Source of the DNA: Diplodia intermedia
Lineage: Eukaryota > Ascomycota > Dothideomycetes > Botryosphaeriales > Botryosphaeriaceae
NCBI GenBank assembly: GCA_021495925.1
Contig: JAKEKT010000010.1
Span: 372,001 to 436,000, forward strand
Direction of reading: 5' to 3'
DNA length: 64,000 bases
Shown here: in pieces, positions 12,484 to 22,776 of the stretch
How the letters are laid out: each line of letters begins with the position of its first letter
Numbering within the stretch: the first letter of the stretch is position 1
Program-made: the position numbers and the translations under genes
The notes under the pieces: model-generated
Told to the model about the DNA's origin: nothing
Databases searched by the model: none
Seen by the model: only the letters and a program-made list of their open reading frames with translations

Positions 12484-12977
12484 GATGGCGGACCTGCGGA
12501 GCGGAGATGGGGTCGGTTGGGGTTGGCGGTGGTTTGCTGCAGTTCGCAAGGGCTCCGATGGAGGTGCGAATGCCGGCGAAAAGGCTGATGACTTAGCATT
12601 GCCCGGCCTTGGCATGCGGGCGCCAAAAAGTCGCCCGGCTCAACCCGCGTCCGTCACCACTCAATACCTAATGCAGCACTCGCTCCACCTCGCCGTCCGC
12701 TCGCAGATGCGTCGCGCGGCTGCATACACGTTGCCGTCACGCTGCACAACAAGCGGATGATGGGACGGTGTTGCAGCACGTGAACCACTACACGCCTATT
12801 TCCACTCCGAATTCACCACCAAACATTGTCAACTTCCACTAAGGTTTCCCTGTCATCATGGGCAGAATCTCAAGAGTCATATGATCATTAGATGCGTTAC
12901 AGGCACGAATGACAGGATAGGCAGCCGGCCGTCCGTCCTCCAGGGCCATCAAGCGCCACACACATATTCTACGACAT
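12484..12977. other. Intergenic, ATP5 upstream region
   Basis: This 494 bp stretch contains the ATP5 promoter and the 3' UTR of the minus-strand dioxygenase gene. No gene is seen. Confidence 0.6.
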
Positions 12978-14212
12978 CTATTTCTTCTCCTCGAATGGCG
13001 TCTCGTAAGGGCGCTCTGCCTGAGGCGTGATGCGAGCGAGATGGCGTCGGTGTCCGTCATCCCAGTCCAGGATGGCAGTGTGAGCAGTGACGCGATTGTC
13101 CCAGACGACGACAGTGCCAGGCTCCCACTTGAGGCGGGCCTGGAAGTCAGCGCCAGCGGCCACGTGGTCGAAAAGGAACTTCAACAGCATATCACTCTCC
13201 TCCTTCTTCAGGCCGACGATGCGACGCGTGAACTGTGCGTTGAGGAAGAGAGCCTTCTCGCCGGTGACAGGGTGCGTCCGGACGAGAGGGTGCTCATGGG
13301 CAACAGGCGTGCGGCGAACGACACCGCCACGAGCGGCACTGGCCTCGGCTTGCTCGAAGCCGGAGTGGATGGCCTTGAGACCATGCAGCCTCTTCTGGAA
13401 CTCGGGCGACAGGCGGTTGTACGCTTCCACCATGCTTGCGAAGAGGGTGTCACCTCCGGCTTCGGGCCCATCCAAGACGTACAAGAAAGTTGTGCCCGGG
13501 GGCTGGGCCTCGAAGGTGACGTCGGAGTGCCATGTGATGGAGTTTGTCCTTTCCTGGAAAAAGTCTCTGGCGGTGGTCTCATCGGCACTGCGGTGCACGA
13601 GATGGATCTCCGGGTATCCCTCGGGAGCACCACTCGAAACGTGTATGTGGTGCCTTCCAAAGTAGCCGCCGAAGTCCAATGCCTCTTGGATGGGCAAATC
13701 GGCAAAGTCCTGCCCCCGGAATGCTGTTCTACCGTCAGCGCTGATGTCTGGGATATGCATCGGCGAGGTCTCTTACCGACTGCCTTCCTCTGGGCGACGA
13801 AGAGCGCCAGTTCATCCTTGGCCTTGTCGGAGAGCTTGCTCAGTTGCACGCCAGTGACTTCAGAGCCAATCTTGGGTGCCAAGGGCTTGTGCTGGCCAGT
13901 AGCGAAGAGGTGTGAGAACGACGGGTCAGCGTCTTTGCCGTGGTCGTAGTGCTCGAAGGGCTCAAGAGGCGGGTACCTGACGGGCATTAGCCGGCTTCCC
14001 CAGAAGGCACAGTCTGTCACCTACGTCTTGGGGCTCCAGGTCGGCAGGTACTTCGGGTACTTGGCTGGCGCATGCGTCCCGCTGCCGTGCTCCTCGTTCT
14101 CTTTCTTATACGACCTGGGGCCGTAGTTGAAAGCGACCTTGTAGTCCAGCGGACCTCGCACGGGAGCCGGAGGAAGCACGGGTTGCTGCTGTTCAACGGC
14201 GACTGGAGCCAT
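12978..14212 (-). CDS. TauD/TfdA-family 2-oxoglutarate dioxygenase (sulfonate dioxygenase type)
   Basis: Three exons (14212-14025, 13976-13777, 13723-12978) give 377 residues. The family uses Fe(II), O2 and 2-oxoglutarate to hydroxylate a substrate; in fungi the closest characterised group is Jlp1, which releases sulfite from sulfonates such as taurine. The iron-binding HxD is visible in ITWHSDVTFEAQPP and the distal histidine in RVTAHTAILDWD, followed by RRHLARI, whose arginine is expected to bind the 2-oxoglutarate carboxylate. No signal peptide or membrane segment is present, so it is probably cytosolic. It is divergently transcribed from an ACS-family transporter across 746 bp, the arrangement expected for uptake plus catabolism of one substrate. 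Substrate cannot be decided from sequence: taurine and other sulfonates are most likely, other carboxylates possible. Confidence 0.9.
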
Positions 14213-14958
14213 GTTGGAGACGATCAGGAGTGGGGACAAGGCAAGCTTTCACGCGAAGTGATAGTCACAGAACACGAGTGGTGTAGCGAGGGGGTCGCTG
14301 CAGCTTAAGTATATGCATAGTCTGAGGGGCAAAACTAATCGGCGACCTCGATAACAAGCAGAAAGCGGGGTGGGTTTGGCTCATGAGATTCCAATGATGG
14401 GCGCACTTTTGAGGCAGGGCGCGGCGCACATTGCCAATCAGGCGGGTTTGCGATCGCACCATGCCGATGGGCTTTCCGTCATGACAGCCTTTCGATTGGG
14501 CAGATGCGACACTGTATCAGAGGCCCGGACGGGAATGCGGTGCATGCTGACTATGCTGCTGTCGAGCGCAGACGGGCCAATCAACGTCCGGTGCGAAATA
14601 AATTACTTGGCACCCCCGGGCGGGACTATTACGGACGGCCTGAAACGCCGGGTCCGACCATTGGTTGGCCAACGCGGGATGCATACGCAGCGGATTCGTG
14701 GTGTTGCACGCCAGCCCCTGGCCAAATCACGCAATGCGCTGGACCTTGCGCGGAACATCCTCCCCAGTCGGGGCGCTTGAGACAGGCGCTCGAGCTCACC
14801 ATGGCCCATTCTTCTGACGTGCTTGCGTGACGACGCACATTGGCTGGGCATACTTGGACTGCAGCTTCCGCCCCGGCCAGCACACCCGCCTGCACCTAAC
14901 CTCTCTCGGCTTCTTTCCTTTCTCTGCCGGCCTCTGCAACTCCCCGCCGAGCTCCCCC
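14213..14958. promoter_or_regulatory. Bidirectional promoter region, dioxygenase / transporter
   Basis: This 746 bp divergent spacer must hold both promoters. It contains several CCAAT or inverted ATTGG pentamers (for example in the stretches around 14430, 14495, 14577 and 14660). I did not find a perfect copy of the Cys3/MetR consensus (ATGRYRYCAT) by eye, so sulfur control is not supported directly by sequence. Confidence 0.5.
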
Positions 14959-17038
14959 ATGGCCATCTCCAAGGACAGGCGCCAGCACCGCCGGCAGCCC
15001 TCGTGGCTGCGAATAGCCACCACAGCCAGCAGCCCGTACGCGGGGAGCACGCGGAGCGAGCAGTCTCCCTGGTCGTCGACGCAGTACACGTTCGCTGCCG
15101 CAGAAGCGAGCGCCTTCGAGGACATGGCCTCGCCCACCACGCTCGACGAGATTGGCTATGCGAAGAAGAATGACGGCTGGCTCGAGGAAGCCCCGGCCAG
15201 CACGGTGAAGTCCGCCCCCACATTTGCTACTTCTGGGCTGGACCAGTATTACCGCCCCGTCGAAGGCTACGAGGGATTGCATCGGTATGATCCGGATTTT
15301 GAGTGGGAACCCGAAGAGGAAAGGCGGGTCGTGCGAAAGGTATGTTTCCATCTTGCATCGCGGAGCAAGGTGCAGCGTGGGTTCCCCGATGGTTGTAGCC
15401 CTGCTTGATTCTCTTGCTTCGCAATGTACATGAAAGCAAAATAGACGACTGTTTCCTGATGTTTGCAGATCGACAAGCGAATCTGCGTGTGGGTGTGTGT
15501 CATGTTCTTTGCACTGCAGCTGGACCGCGGCAACATTGCCCAGGCCCTCTCCGACAACATGCTCGATGATCTGGGCCTGACAACCAACGACTACAACTAC
15601 GGCCAAACCATCTTCTACGTTAGCTTCCTCCTCGCCGAGCTGCCCTCTCAGCTCATCTCCAAGTGGATGGGTCCCGACCACTGGATCCCAATCCAGATGG
15701 TCTCCTGGAGTGTCATTGCCAGCATGCAAGCCTTCATCTCCGGCCGCAAATCCTTCTTCCTCACCCGCTGTCTTCTCGGTGCTCTCGAAGGCGGTTTCGT
15801 TCCCGAACAGATCCTCTACCTGAGTTATTGGTATACCAGTTCCGAGATGCCCACCCGCCTCTCCTGGTTCTGGGTCTCCTCCAAGGCCACCGACATGTCC
15901 TCCGCCTTCATAGCCTACGTGCTACTCCGCCTACGCGGCTTCTTCGGAGCCGCCGGCTGGCAGTGGCTCTTCTTCCTCGAAGGGCTGCTCACCGGTGCCA
16001 TTGGCGTGCTGTCGTGGTATTACCTCCCACCCGGCCCGACCCAAACGGCCAGCGCATTCCGCGGCGAAGAGGGCTGGTTTACCGCACGCCAGGAGAAGAT
16101 TATGATTAATCGGGTGCTGCGCGACGACCCGTCCAAGGGCGACATGCACAACCGACAAGCCATCACGCCGCAGATGCTGTGGGAGTGCCTGGCCGACTGG
16201 CACATGTGGCCGCTGTACCTGCTTGGATTGACGGCCTTCGTGCCACAGTACCCGATGACGGCGTACCTGACGCTGCAGCTGCGTGAAATCGGCTTCGACC
16301 CGCTCGACACCAACCTGCTCGTCATCCCGCCCATGTGCTTGTACGTCATCCAGCTGCTGTTCTGGACTTGGCTGTCCGAGAAGCTCAACGAACGCTTCCT
16401 GCTGGCGACCGTTGGCCAGCTGTGGAGCTTGCCGCTTCTGCTCGCGTTGCTTGCGCTGCCGTTGGCTGCGCCCGCGGGCTTGCGTTACGTGCTCATTGCT
16501 TTTCTGGTCGGCTTCCCTTACGTACATGCGGTGAGTCAACCTCCCCAAACACATTTCGGGATAATGGCTGATTGCTTGGCGTAGATCCTGGTGGCCAATA
16601 CCAGCCGTAACGCAGGTACAGTGAGGACCCGGACTGTGGCATCCGCGCTGTACAACATGTGCGCCCAAGCAGATAATATCATCGGGTCAAACGTAAGTAC
16701 TTTCGGATCTTCCTCCAAGTAAGGGAAGGAATCCTTGGCTGACAAGATGACCTTCAGATCTACCGCGAGGACGACAAGCCTCTGTACCTCCGTGGCAACA
16801 AAATCCTGATCTTCTTCTGCGTCTTCAACATCCTGCTATTCGTTGGCACAAAATACTTCTACGTGAACATCAACCGGTAAGCGACCCTAACCCGCCCTTC
16901 TGCGGCCAAGCTAATGTAATTTTTTGTAGCGATCGTGAAGCCAAATGGAACGCTATGAGCCACGACGATAAAGAGATTTACCTTGCCACGACCCGGGATA
17001 AAGGTAATAAGCGTCTGGATTTCCGTTTCGCGCATTAG
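14959..17038 (+). CDS. MFS transporter, anion:cation symporter (allantoate permease) family
   Basis: Five exons (14959-15339, 15469-16530, 16585-16692, 16758-16876, 16930-17038) encode 592 residues. The family (Dal5, Tna1, Soa1 and relatives in yeast) imports organic anions with protons at the plasma membrane. A hydrophilic N-terminus of about 125 residues precedes twelve expected membrane segments, beginning IDKRICVWVCVMFFALQLDRGNI, with the typical LDRGNI and SDNMLDDLGLTTNDYNYG at the start of the transporter core and FLLAELPSQLISK, RCLLGALEGGF and GWQWLFFLEG following. The last exon is short and basic. The 5' open frame extends upstream of 14959 but lacks another ATG before it. Paired head-to-head with a TauD-type dioxygenase, so a sulfonate or related anion is a reasonable substrate guess, not proven. 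Confidence 0.93.
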
Positions 17039-18456
17039 ATACCTCTTGCATGTTCCTTTCTCAGGCAGCGCCCTGTCAAATCATTACATTTTTATCACTG
17101 AAGCCTTCAAGCCTGAATATTGACCTTATCACCACTGCAAAGCTGTGGAGTGGTGTGCTCCAAACAGAATATCGTTGCGTTTCTGGGAGTTAATGCGTGT
17201 TCTGCACTGCGAGCAACACTAGAGGAAGAAGAAGATACAACGACAAACCCATGCTGACGTATCGCCTCGACCCGACCCAAACTCAGTTTCTTTTTTCCGT
17301 TGTCAAAGAGGCTCCCCAATCCGTCACCGAATGCCCATCTTCATATGCCCAAGAAATTTGTTCGCTTTCTGGAGATCCGGTAGATCCTTTAGCTCTCGGA
17401 GACCATCTCCCGGAGGTTGCATCCGTGTCATTACCCACATCAGACCACCAACACTCACTGTCATGGTTAATGCTCTATTCTTCCCTTATCGGAATATGGT
17501 ATCGAGGGAACTGCTTCCCGCAGTCTCGGGGCCTACATTTCAAAACGTTACGGAAGTAGATTCTACGGGATCGGAAGGCGCTTTTCCGTCGAGTGAACGC
17601 CCGGGGATTGAACTTCGCACGGTGCTCCCAGTAAGAGCACAGTGAGTAAGGTTGGGGAAGAAATGCCCGAGCTGGCTGTTCATTCCCATTGCGATTGTAG
17701 TAAATGCACCATAATGATAGCTCCATGCCGTCACATGTCGGTAGGCCCTTTGTTTGCGACGATTGGCTAGAGACATGACGTGGCGTCCATCAGTCTAGGA
17801 ATCACTCATTCCATTGTTCAATAGCGGCTTCTCCAGATGCCAAGTGAAGAATTCGAGATTTTGGACTAACTGCGCGCTTCTTGCAAATTCAAAAGAACAT
17901 ATTTGAGAAAAACACCCAGCCATTGATCAAGTGGACTCGTCGCTATCCCTAACGTCCAACAGACCGAAAGGACAAAAAAGACGAGCATCGAAAGCGATTC
18001 TACAACCCCTGTTTCGGCTATCATTTTGTGAAATGAAACTTCTCCCTTCCTTCTCCCAGTTGGCTTGCTTTTGGAACCAAAGTTCGTCACCATCGGCTTC
18101 ATGCTGTAAAAGGGAATATGCAAGACAAATTGAACAGAAAAGAGCGCTAGATTATGAATTCCAATTACCGTAGGAGGCCGTGGTCCCATATCGTGTCAGT
18201 CGTGCTTCGTAAACGTCATCATCCCCAGGTATGACTCGAAATGTAGCTGAAAGTGTGAGAGGAACGCCGTAGAAACATACCACAGGATACCGCCCTCGAA
18301 TTCCAAAAAGCTCCACCGCTGTGATGTGAATAGAAGTAACCAGTGAGGGTACGCATTCAACTTGCGTCTTGCTGACCAAGTCCAAAGATCAACTTCCCAT
18401 GCCAATACCAATACGGCTATGCGATACCAAGCTTGTCTTTCATCCTTCACGTCGGC
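17039..18456. other. Convergent intergenic, 1.4 kb
   Basis: This region holds the 3' ends of the transporter gene and of the large minus-strand gene. A 6-bp inverted repeat (GTGCTC/GAGCAC) with a 7-base loop lies near 17622-17640, next to a B-box-like GTTCAATCC on the minus strand, but it does not fold as a tRNA. An 84-codon minus-strand frame (18196-18450) directly after the large gene has no recognisable domain. Confidence 0.5.
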
Positions 18457-21400
18457 CTATTCCCAATCTTTCCATTCTCTCTGAACCTTGTCCAACTCTC
18501 CCCTAAGTCTCGCCGGCTCGAGAGTCTGGCTTACGCTGCCGCTACCGTACGAGTAGCCAAATTCACGCTCGCGCATCGCATCTTCCAGATGACGCCTCAA
18601 GCTGCGTTCCTGATTGTTGAGGTCACGCTGTATCTTTCTCCGCTCGCGGACCTTGCGCGCTAGGTACACCGCATCGTCGTCTTGGACGGCGCGTGCCCAG
18701 ATCCGGCGCATGCGTGGGCTGTACAGCTGACATGAGTTGCCCTCGCCTGTCACGAGCTCCGCCTCGCTAGCGACGAAACCCAAAGTGCGCGTGACCCCAT
18801 CGGCTAGCCTGGAACCGCGCTTAACATCTGGGTATACGACGTCGTCGTAGCATTCTTCGCAGACGGTGAACTCGGGAAGGCCGGGATACGTGTGCCAAAG
18901 GCTACCGAGGAAGACGGTGTCGCGCGAGCACTCCCGCTTCCACGCGTGCTCGCTCGCGAGATCCACGAACCGGGAGAAATCCGCAGTGCCGCTGCGTGAC
19001 CTCAATGCTCCTTCGTGGATTTCGAGTAGCGTGTCGAGGTATTGTGGGAAGCGTTTGCTCTTCATTCTGAAAGAGCACAGTCGTGCTGATGAGGAGTCGA
19101 TGCGTTGGAAGTAGCCACGCAGCGTTGGCATAAGGGCTTCGAGGTACAACAGATCGCGCTCGCAAATATGAAGATTGGGAATGAACTCGTTGCCTCTCTT
19201 GTTGGGAAGACCATACCACGCTCGCACATCCTCGTGTTCACCGGGACAAGGCTCTTCAGTGTCGGTGATGGAGGCCAAGGAGAAAATCAAGTCCAGGTCT
19301 CTTCGCTTCTCTTTCAACATCATCAGCCAGGCGAGTCGGTACCACGGGGAACTAAAGTGGCACTTCTTCGGTATGTCCGTTGAGGGCGCCCTCACGAAGT
19401 ATTTTTGGAACATGGAACGACCGATGATCTTTTCCAGGCAATCGGGGCAGATGTCAAACGACGGAGCGCTGTCCAGAGTATACCAGTCGCGAAACTTTGT
19501 CGAATACGTCGAGCGCGGACATGGTGGTAGCGGTAGTTCTGGCATCTCTGGAACAGTCTCTCTCTGCAGCTCATTACCTCGAACAGATAACGGCGCTGCG
19601 CGCAAGTCGGTGTGCTCTGTATGCACACTGCTTTCTGAAAGAGAGCGGCGTAAGGGTGATCTTGCAGTGGCATCGTCCCCTTCCCGAACATGGGTCGGTA
19701 TTGGTACGATCGCTGGACCACGCTGGTAATCCGAATTGGTTCTTTGGGGACTTCGTGGCCTCTCCGGAATAAATTGGTAGCTTTGTTCTTCAGGCATCAT
19801 CAACGTTGGGTTGTCATCTACAGGATACGGCAGCGATGTTGTCGACTTGGAGGCCGGATGCCGGGCTGGTGAAGGAGACTGAATATCAATCCTAGGGGGG
19901 GCTCCTTTCAAAAAGTGGTCAGCATCACCGGACAAGGCCGAATCGTAACGACTCTGTCGAGACACAGGCCGCGACCGCTCCCTTGGAGAGTTGGCCGTAG
20001 GGAACGTTGATACGCGTTCAGGACGACCGCTGTTGATTTCGATGCGCGGAGAAGGCGAGCGAAAGGTCTGATCGTCCGGAAGAGGGGAACTAGTACGTGA
20101 GATTCGAGATCCTGGACGGGAGCTAGGATCACTGCGAATCCTCGCATCGATGTCTTGATGCCTAATCCTTGGAGACCGCGGCGGCGATGGCGGCAGCTTG
20201 TTTTCCCGCGGCTTTGGTGAAGGTGGTCTAGACGAGCGCTTGGATGATTTCGAGCTTTGTTGGCCTTCTTCTGTACTTCCGTACAAAGTCTCTGCCGTTG
20301 TCTGGCGGGATAGTTTCGGTCTCGCCCATGGCAAATCATTGAAGAATTGGGAGGACGAAGGAGTGTTCCCGGCTGACGATCCCGAGCCTTTGGGAGTTGA
20401 GCGAGGTGTTGTCCGGGAAGGCGTAGAGGGGCGTCCATGCATGGGAACCGATGATCTCGAAGGCGGACGATCTCTCATGGGGTCACGTTCATGTGGAACG
20501 TTTCGAATATCCTCCTTGAGGTCAGAAGGGTTGTACGAATAAGGCGATGATATACGCTCCCGGATTGGCTCGGAGTCGAGGGCAGGATGTTTTATGTTGT
20601 CTTTTCTCGGCTCCGCTGGGGTGTAGGAATAGGGTGATGATACACGATCTCGCCCAGGAGCAGGTGCGCTTAGTGGGCCTCTAATGTCGTCCTTTTTCAG
20701 GTCGGCAGGAGCATACGAGTAAGGTGAAGCAACGCGCTCAGCCGGGGAATGGAGGTCGTGTAAGGATGTGCGAAGATCATCCTTCTTCAATTCGGCCGGA
20801 TTGAAGGAGTACCGCGTCGACCTCCGTCGTGCTCGCAACTTCAATGACTCGTCTGCAGATTGGTCCGAGCCGTCGGATACACCATTCTCACGCTGTGAAT
20901 CAGTCGAGAAGAGCGATTTTGTTTGCAGTGGAGCAGGCCGGGACTTGGCATGCGCAGCATTTCTGTTCGTGTCGGCCCTAGCTCCGGGTGCCCTGCCGAA
21001 GGCTGCTGAGGATGCCGCGGACTTCGGCGAGAGATATGAGTCTCTGGAGGACTGGTTTTTGGTGTCGCTGGGTGTCCGGCTGGAAGAACAGGGCGAGCGC
21101 GAACGTGCAGTGTTGACGGGTGGATCGCGCAGATCGGTCTGCAAGGGCGGTGCCTTCTGGCGATCCGCGGGCTGGCGCATGCTTCCTCGAACCTGAACGT
21201 CGTCCAAACTCTTCTCTACACCATCACCAGCCCCCGGTACTAGCACGAAGCGACGCTCTGGGTTGAAGCGCGCCATTTCCTCCTCCACTTCGATCATTAT
21301 GGGGTCCTGATCAACGAGGCCCCGGTTGGGCGCTTCGTCCTCACGCCCACCCTCCTGCAAGACATGATTCACCTCCCTGGCAAGAGCTACTTCCAGGTCC

Positions 21401-21720
21401 TCGGCAGTGGGACATGGTGGCCACGATTCTAGACGGCGGCGCTCGACGCGATACGAAGCGGTTGGAGGTGGGGTGGGTGGGTAGCAATCGCGGTCACGCA
21501 AGTCGTAGGCGGCGTAGGTATAGTTGGTGTCATCGGCGTAACGGTCGTCGTAGTCTGCGACATGCCGTTGGTCTGGCGCGTAGTACGCAGCGTAGTCGGT
21601 GCGACGGCGATCATAGGGGTAGTCGGGGCCCTTGATATGCTCGTAGTCGCGCGACCGCGAGGTGTTCGGTTCGTAGCGGCTCGAGTAGCGGGACCGCCCG
21701 TCGTAGTCGCGGTATGCCAT
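18457..21720 (-). CDS. Large disordered protein with internal repeats and Cys-containing C-terminal region, unknown function
   Basis: This single-exon gene encodes 1087 residues from the ATG at 21720. I do not recognise a named family. Residues 1-110 are rich in Tyr, Asp and Arg. Residues about 110-750 are Ser/Pro/Arg-rich, low complexity and presumably disordered. Within them, at about 302-405, four copies of a roughly 32-residue unit share the core S-P-Y-S-Y-x-P-A-x-L-K-K-D-D-I. The C-terminal about 350 residues look folded: they contain FDICPDCLEKI and FTVCEECYDD (paired CxxC knuckles that could bind zinc), aromatic-rich stretches such as SSPWYRLAWLMMLKEKRRDL and, at the end, a charged helical region with long Arg/Glu/Lys runs suggestive of a coiled coil. 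Low-complexity N-terminus plus conserved tail suggests a scaffold or regulator, but this is inference. Confidence 0.85.
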   Translation of the reverse strand: MAYRDYDGRSRYSSRYEPNTSRSRDYEHIKGPDYPYDRRRTDYAAYYAPDQRHVADYDDRYADDTNYTYAAYDLRDRDCYPPTPPPTASYRVERRRLESWPPCPTAEDLEVALAREVNHVLQEGGREDEAPNRGLVDQDPIMIEVEEEMARFNPERRFVLVPGAGDGVEKSLDDVQVRGSMRQPADRQKAPPLQTDLRDPPVNTARSRSPCSSSRTPSDTKNQSSRDSYLSPKSAASSAAFGRAPGARADTNRNAAHAKSRPAPLQTKSLFSTDSQRENGVSDGSDQSADESLKLRARRRSTRYSFNPAELKKDDLRTSLHDLHSPAERVASPYSYAPADLKKDDIRGPLSAPAPGRDRVSSPYSYTPAEPRKDNIKHPALDSEPIRERISSPYSYNPSDLKEDIRNVPHERDPMRDRPPSRSSVPMHGRPSTPSRTTPRSTPKGSGSSAGNTPSSSQFFNDLPWARPKLSRQTTAETLYGSTEEGQQSSKSSKRSSRPPSPKPRENKLPPSPPRSPRIRHQDIDARIRSDPSSRPGSRISRTSSPLPDDQTFRSPSPRIEINSGRPERVSTFPTANSPRERSRPVSRQSRYDSALSGDADHFLKGAPPRIDIQSPSPARHPASKSTTSLPYPVDDNPTLMMPEEQSYQFIPERPRSPQRTNSDYQRGPAIVPIPTHVREGDDATARSPLRRSLSESSVHTEHTDLRAAPLSVRGNELQRETVPEMPELPLPPCPRSTYSTKFRDWYTLDSAPSFDICPDCLEKIIGRSMFQKYFVRAPSTDIPKKCHFSSPWYRLAWLMMLKEKRRDLDLIFSLASITDTEEPCPGEHEDVRAWYGLPNKRGNEFIPNLHICERDLLYLEALMPTLRGYFQRIDSSSARLCSFRMKSKRFPQYLDTLLEIHEGALRSRSGTADFSRFVDLASEHAWKRECSRDTVFLGSLWHTYPGLPEFTVCEECYDDVVYPDVKRGSRLADGVTRTLGFVASEAELVTGEGNSCQLYSPRMRRIWARAVQDDDAVYLARKVRERRKIQRDLNNQERSLRRHLEDAMREREFGYSYGSGSVSQTLEPARLRGELDKVQREWKDWE
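20505..20820 (-). repeat. Four tandem about 32-residue coding repeats
   Basis: Within the large disordered protein four consecutive units read RYSFNPAELKKDDLR, PYSYAPADLKKDDIR, PYSYTPAEPRKDNIK and PYSYNPSDLKEDIR, each followed by a 15-18 residue variable spacer containing a Pro or Arg/Asp-rich turn. The DNA has diverged while the aromatic and Lys/Asp pattern is kept. Confidence 0.85.
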
Positions 21721-22776
21721 GCACGGCGATGGCTCTAGGTTGGCGAGAGAAGGGGAAAGCAAAGCGGATTACAAGGGAGAGCTGGTCGGGCTTTAAGGCG
21801 GAGGATGCAGCATAGCCAGGCGAAAGCAGTCACGCAACGCCATGCGAGTTGGAAGGGTGTGTGGTGGGGTGTGATGTGTGATGGGCGGGCGCGCGCTGAC
21901 GCATGGCCCTGCAAGAAGCGGTCCGGGTGGAGCGTGGAGCGGGCGATGGGCGCTGCCGCTTGTCTCTTCAGGGCCTGGTCAGGGTCTGGCGGCGCTGACA
22001 GCGGCAACGTCTGGGGCTCGCCTGCCACTGGGAGCCTTGCCGTCACCGCACCTCCGCCTCTTCTCCAAAGCTAAAAACGAGCCGCAAGGGGCCTTTCCAA
22101 TCGCCGCCCCTTCCCCTCGCCACGCGCGTGGCCGCCTATTTTGGGTCCAGAGGCGCCCGACGTGCCCGAATACGGCTCCAGTCATCGCAGTGGCGTCGAG
22201 GACGAGGCGGCACCATCGTGAGATTCGCCCAAGAGCCGCATGTTCGCCTGCGCACTCCCGCCCGCCATGCGCTGTGCGTGCCGTGCTCGCGCCTCGAGCG
22301 GCGCCACGTCCGTGTGCATCGCAGCTCACCTGTGTAATCTACATTGGCACCGAACTCGCGTTGGGACGGCATGGAGCACTTATGCGCGCTGCCCGACTTC
22401 CCACTTTTCCGCCGGCCTATCCCGAGCTCCGCTGTGTCTTGGATCCTAGAACATGCAGAAATGCCTACATACCATCAGTCATAAAGCGTCTGTATACATG
22501 CAAGGGTCATCCTGCCCTCCTGCAGCGCCTGTCGGGAGTGCCAGCCGGTCCGCAACCCTCATCGGCGGCCGTCGCCTAACTTGCTCTCGACGCTTCCCCA
22601 TCTCGGCCTCCGCAGTGCTCATCTGCGCCGAGCAAAGCGGCGCGAGGCACTGCGCTCTCAATAAACCCGAGCAAAGAGCCTCTGCGTCGCGGCGCAGGTG
22701 ACGTGGCGGCTGACCAGAAAAGTAAACATCAAATGCCGCCTCACCGGTCGCTCTTCCTTGTGGCGTTCGTATGCCG
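21721..22776. other. Intergenic, 1.06 kb
   Basis: This region lies upstream of the large disordered protein gene and downstream of the SDR gene, both on the minus strand. It is GC-rich with many short spurious frames. I see no domain-like sequence. Confidence 0.6.

Noticed and set aside
13041..13949. 302-codon plus-strand frame
   Set aside because: It is antisense to the TauD-type dioxygenase, whose motifs and splice sites are clear.
14213..14958. Cys3/MetR binding site in the dioxygenase/transporter spacer
   Set aside because: No match to the full palindromic consensus was found by eye; partial matches are not meaningful.
15931..16668. 245-codon minus-strand frame
   Set aside because: It is antisense to the MFS transporter; Gln/Arg/His-rich shadow of membrane-segment codons.
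17600..17645. tRNA-like hairpin with B-box-like GTTCAATCC
   Set aside because: There is a 6-bp stem with a 7-base loop, but no A box, no acceptor stem and no T-stem pairing.
18196..18450. 84-codon frame after the large disordered protein gene
   Set aside because: It begins only 7 bases past the stop, has no recognised motif and contains splice-like signals; likely 3' UTR.
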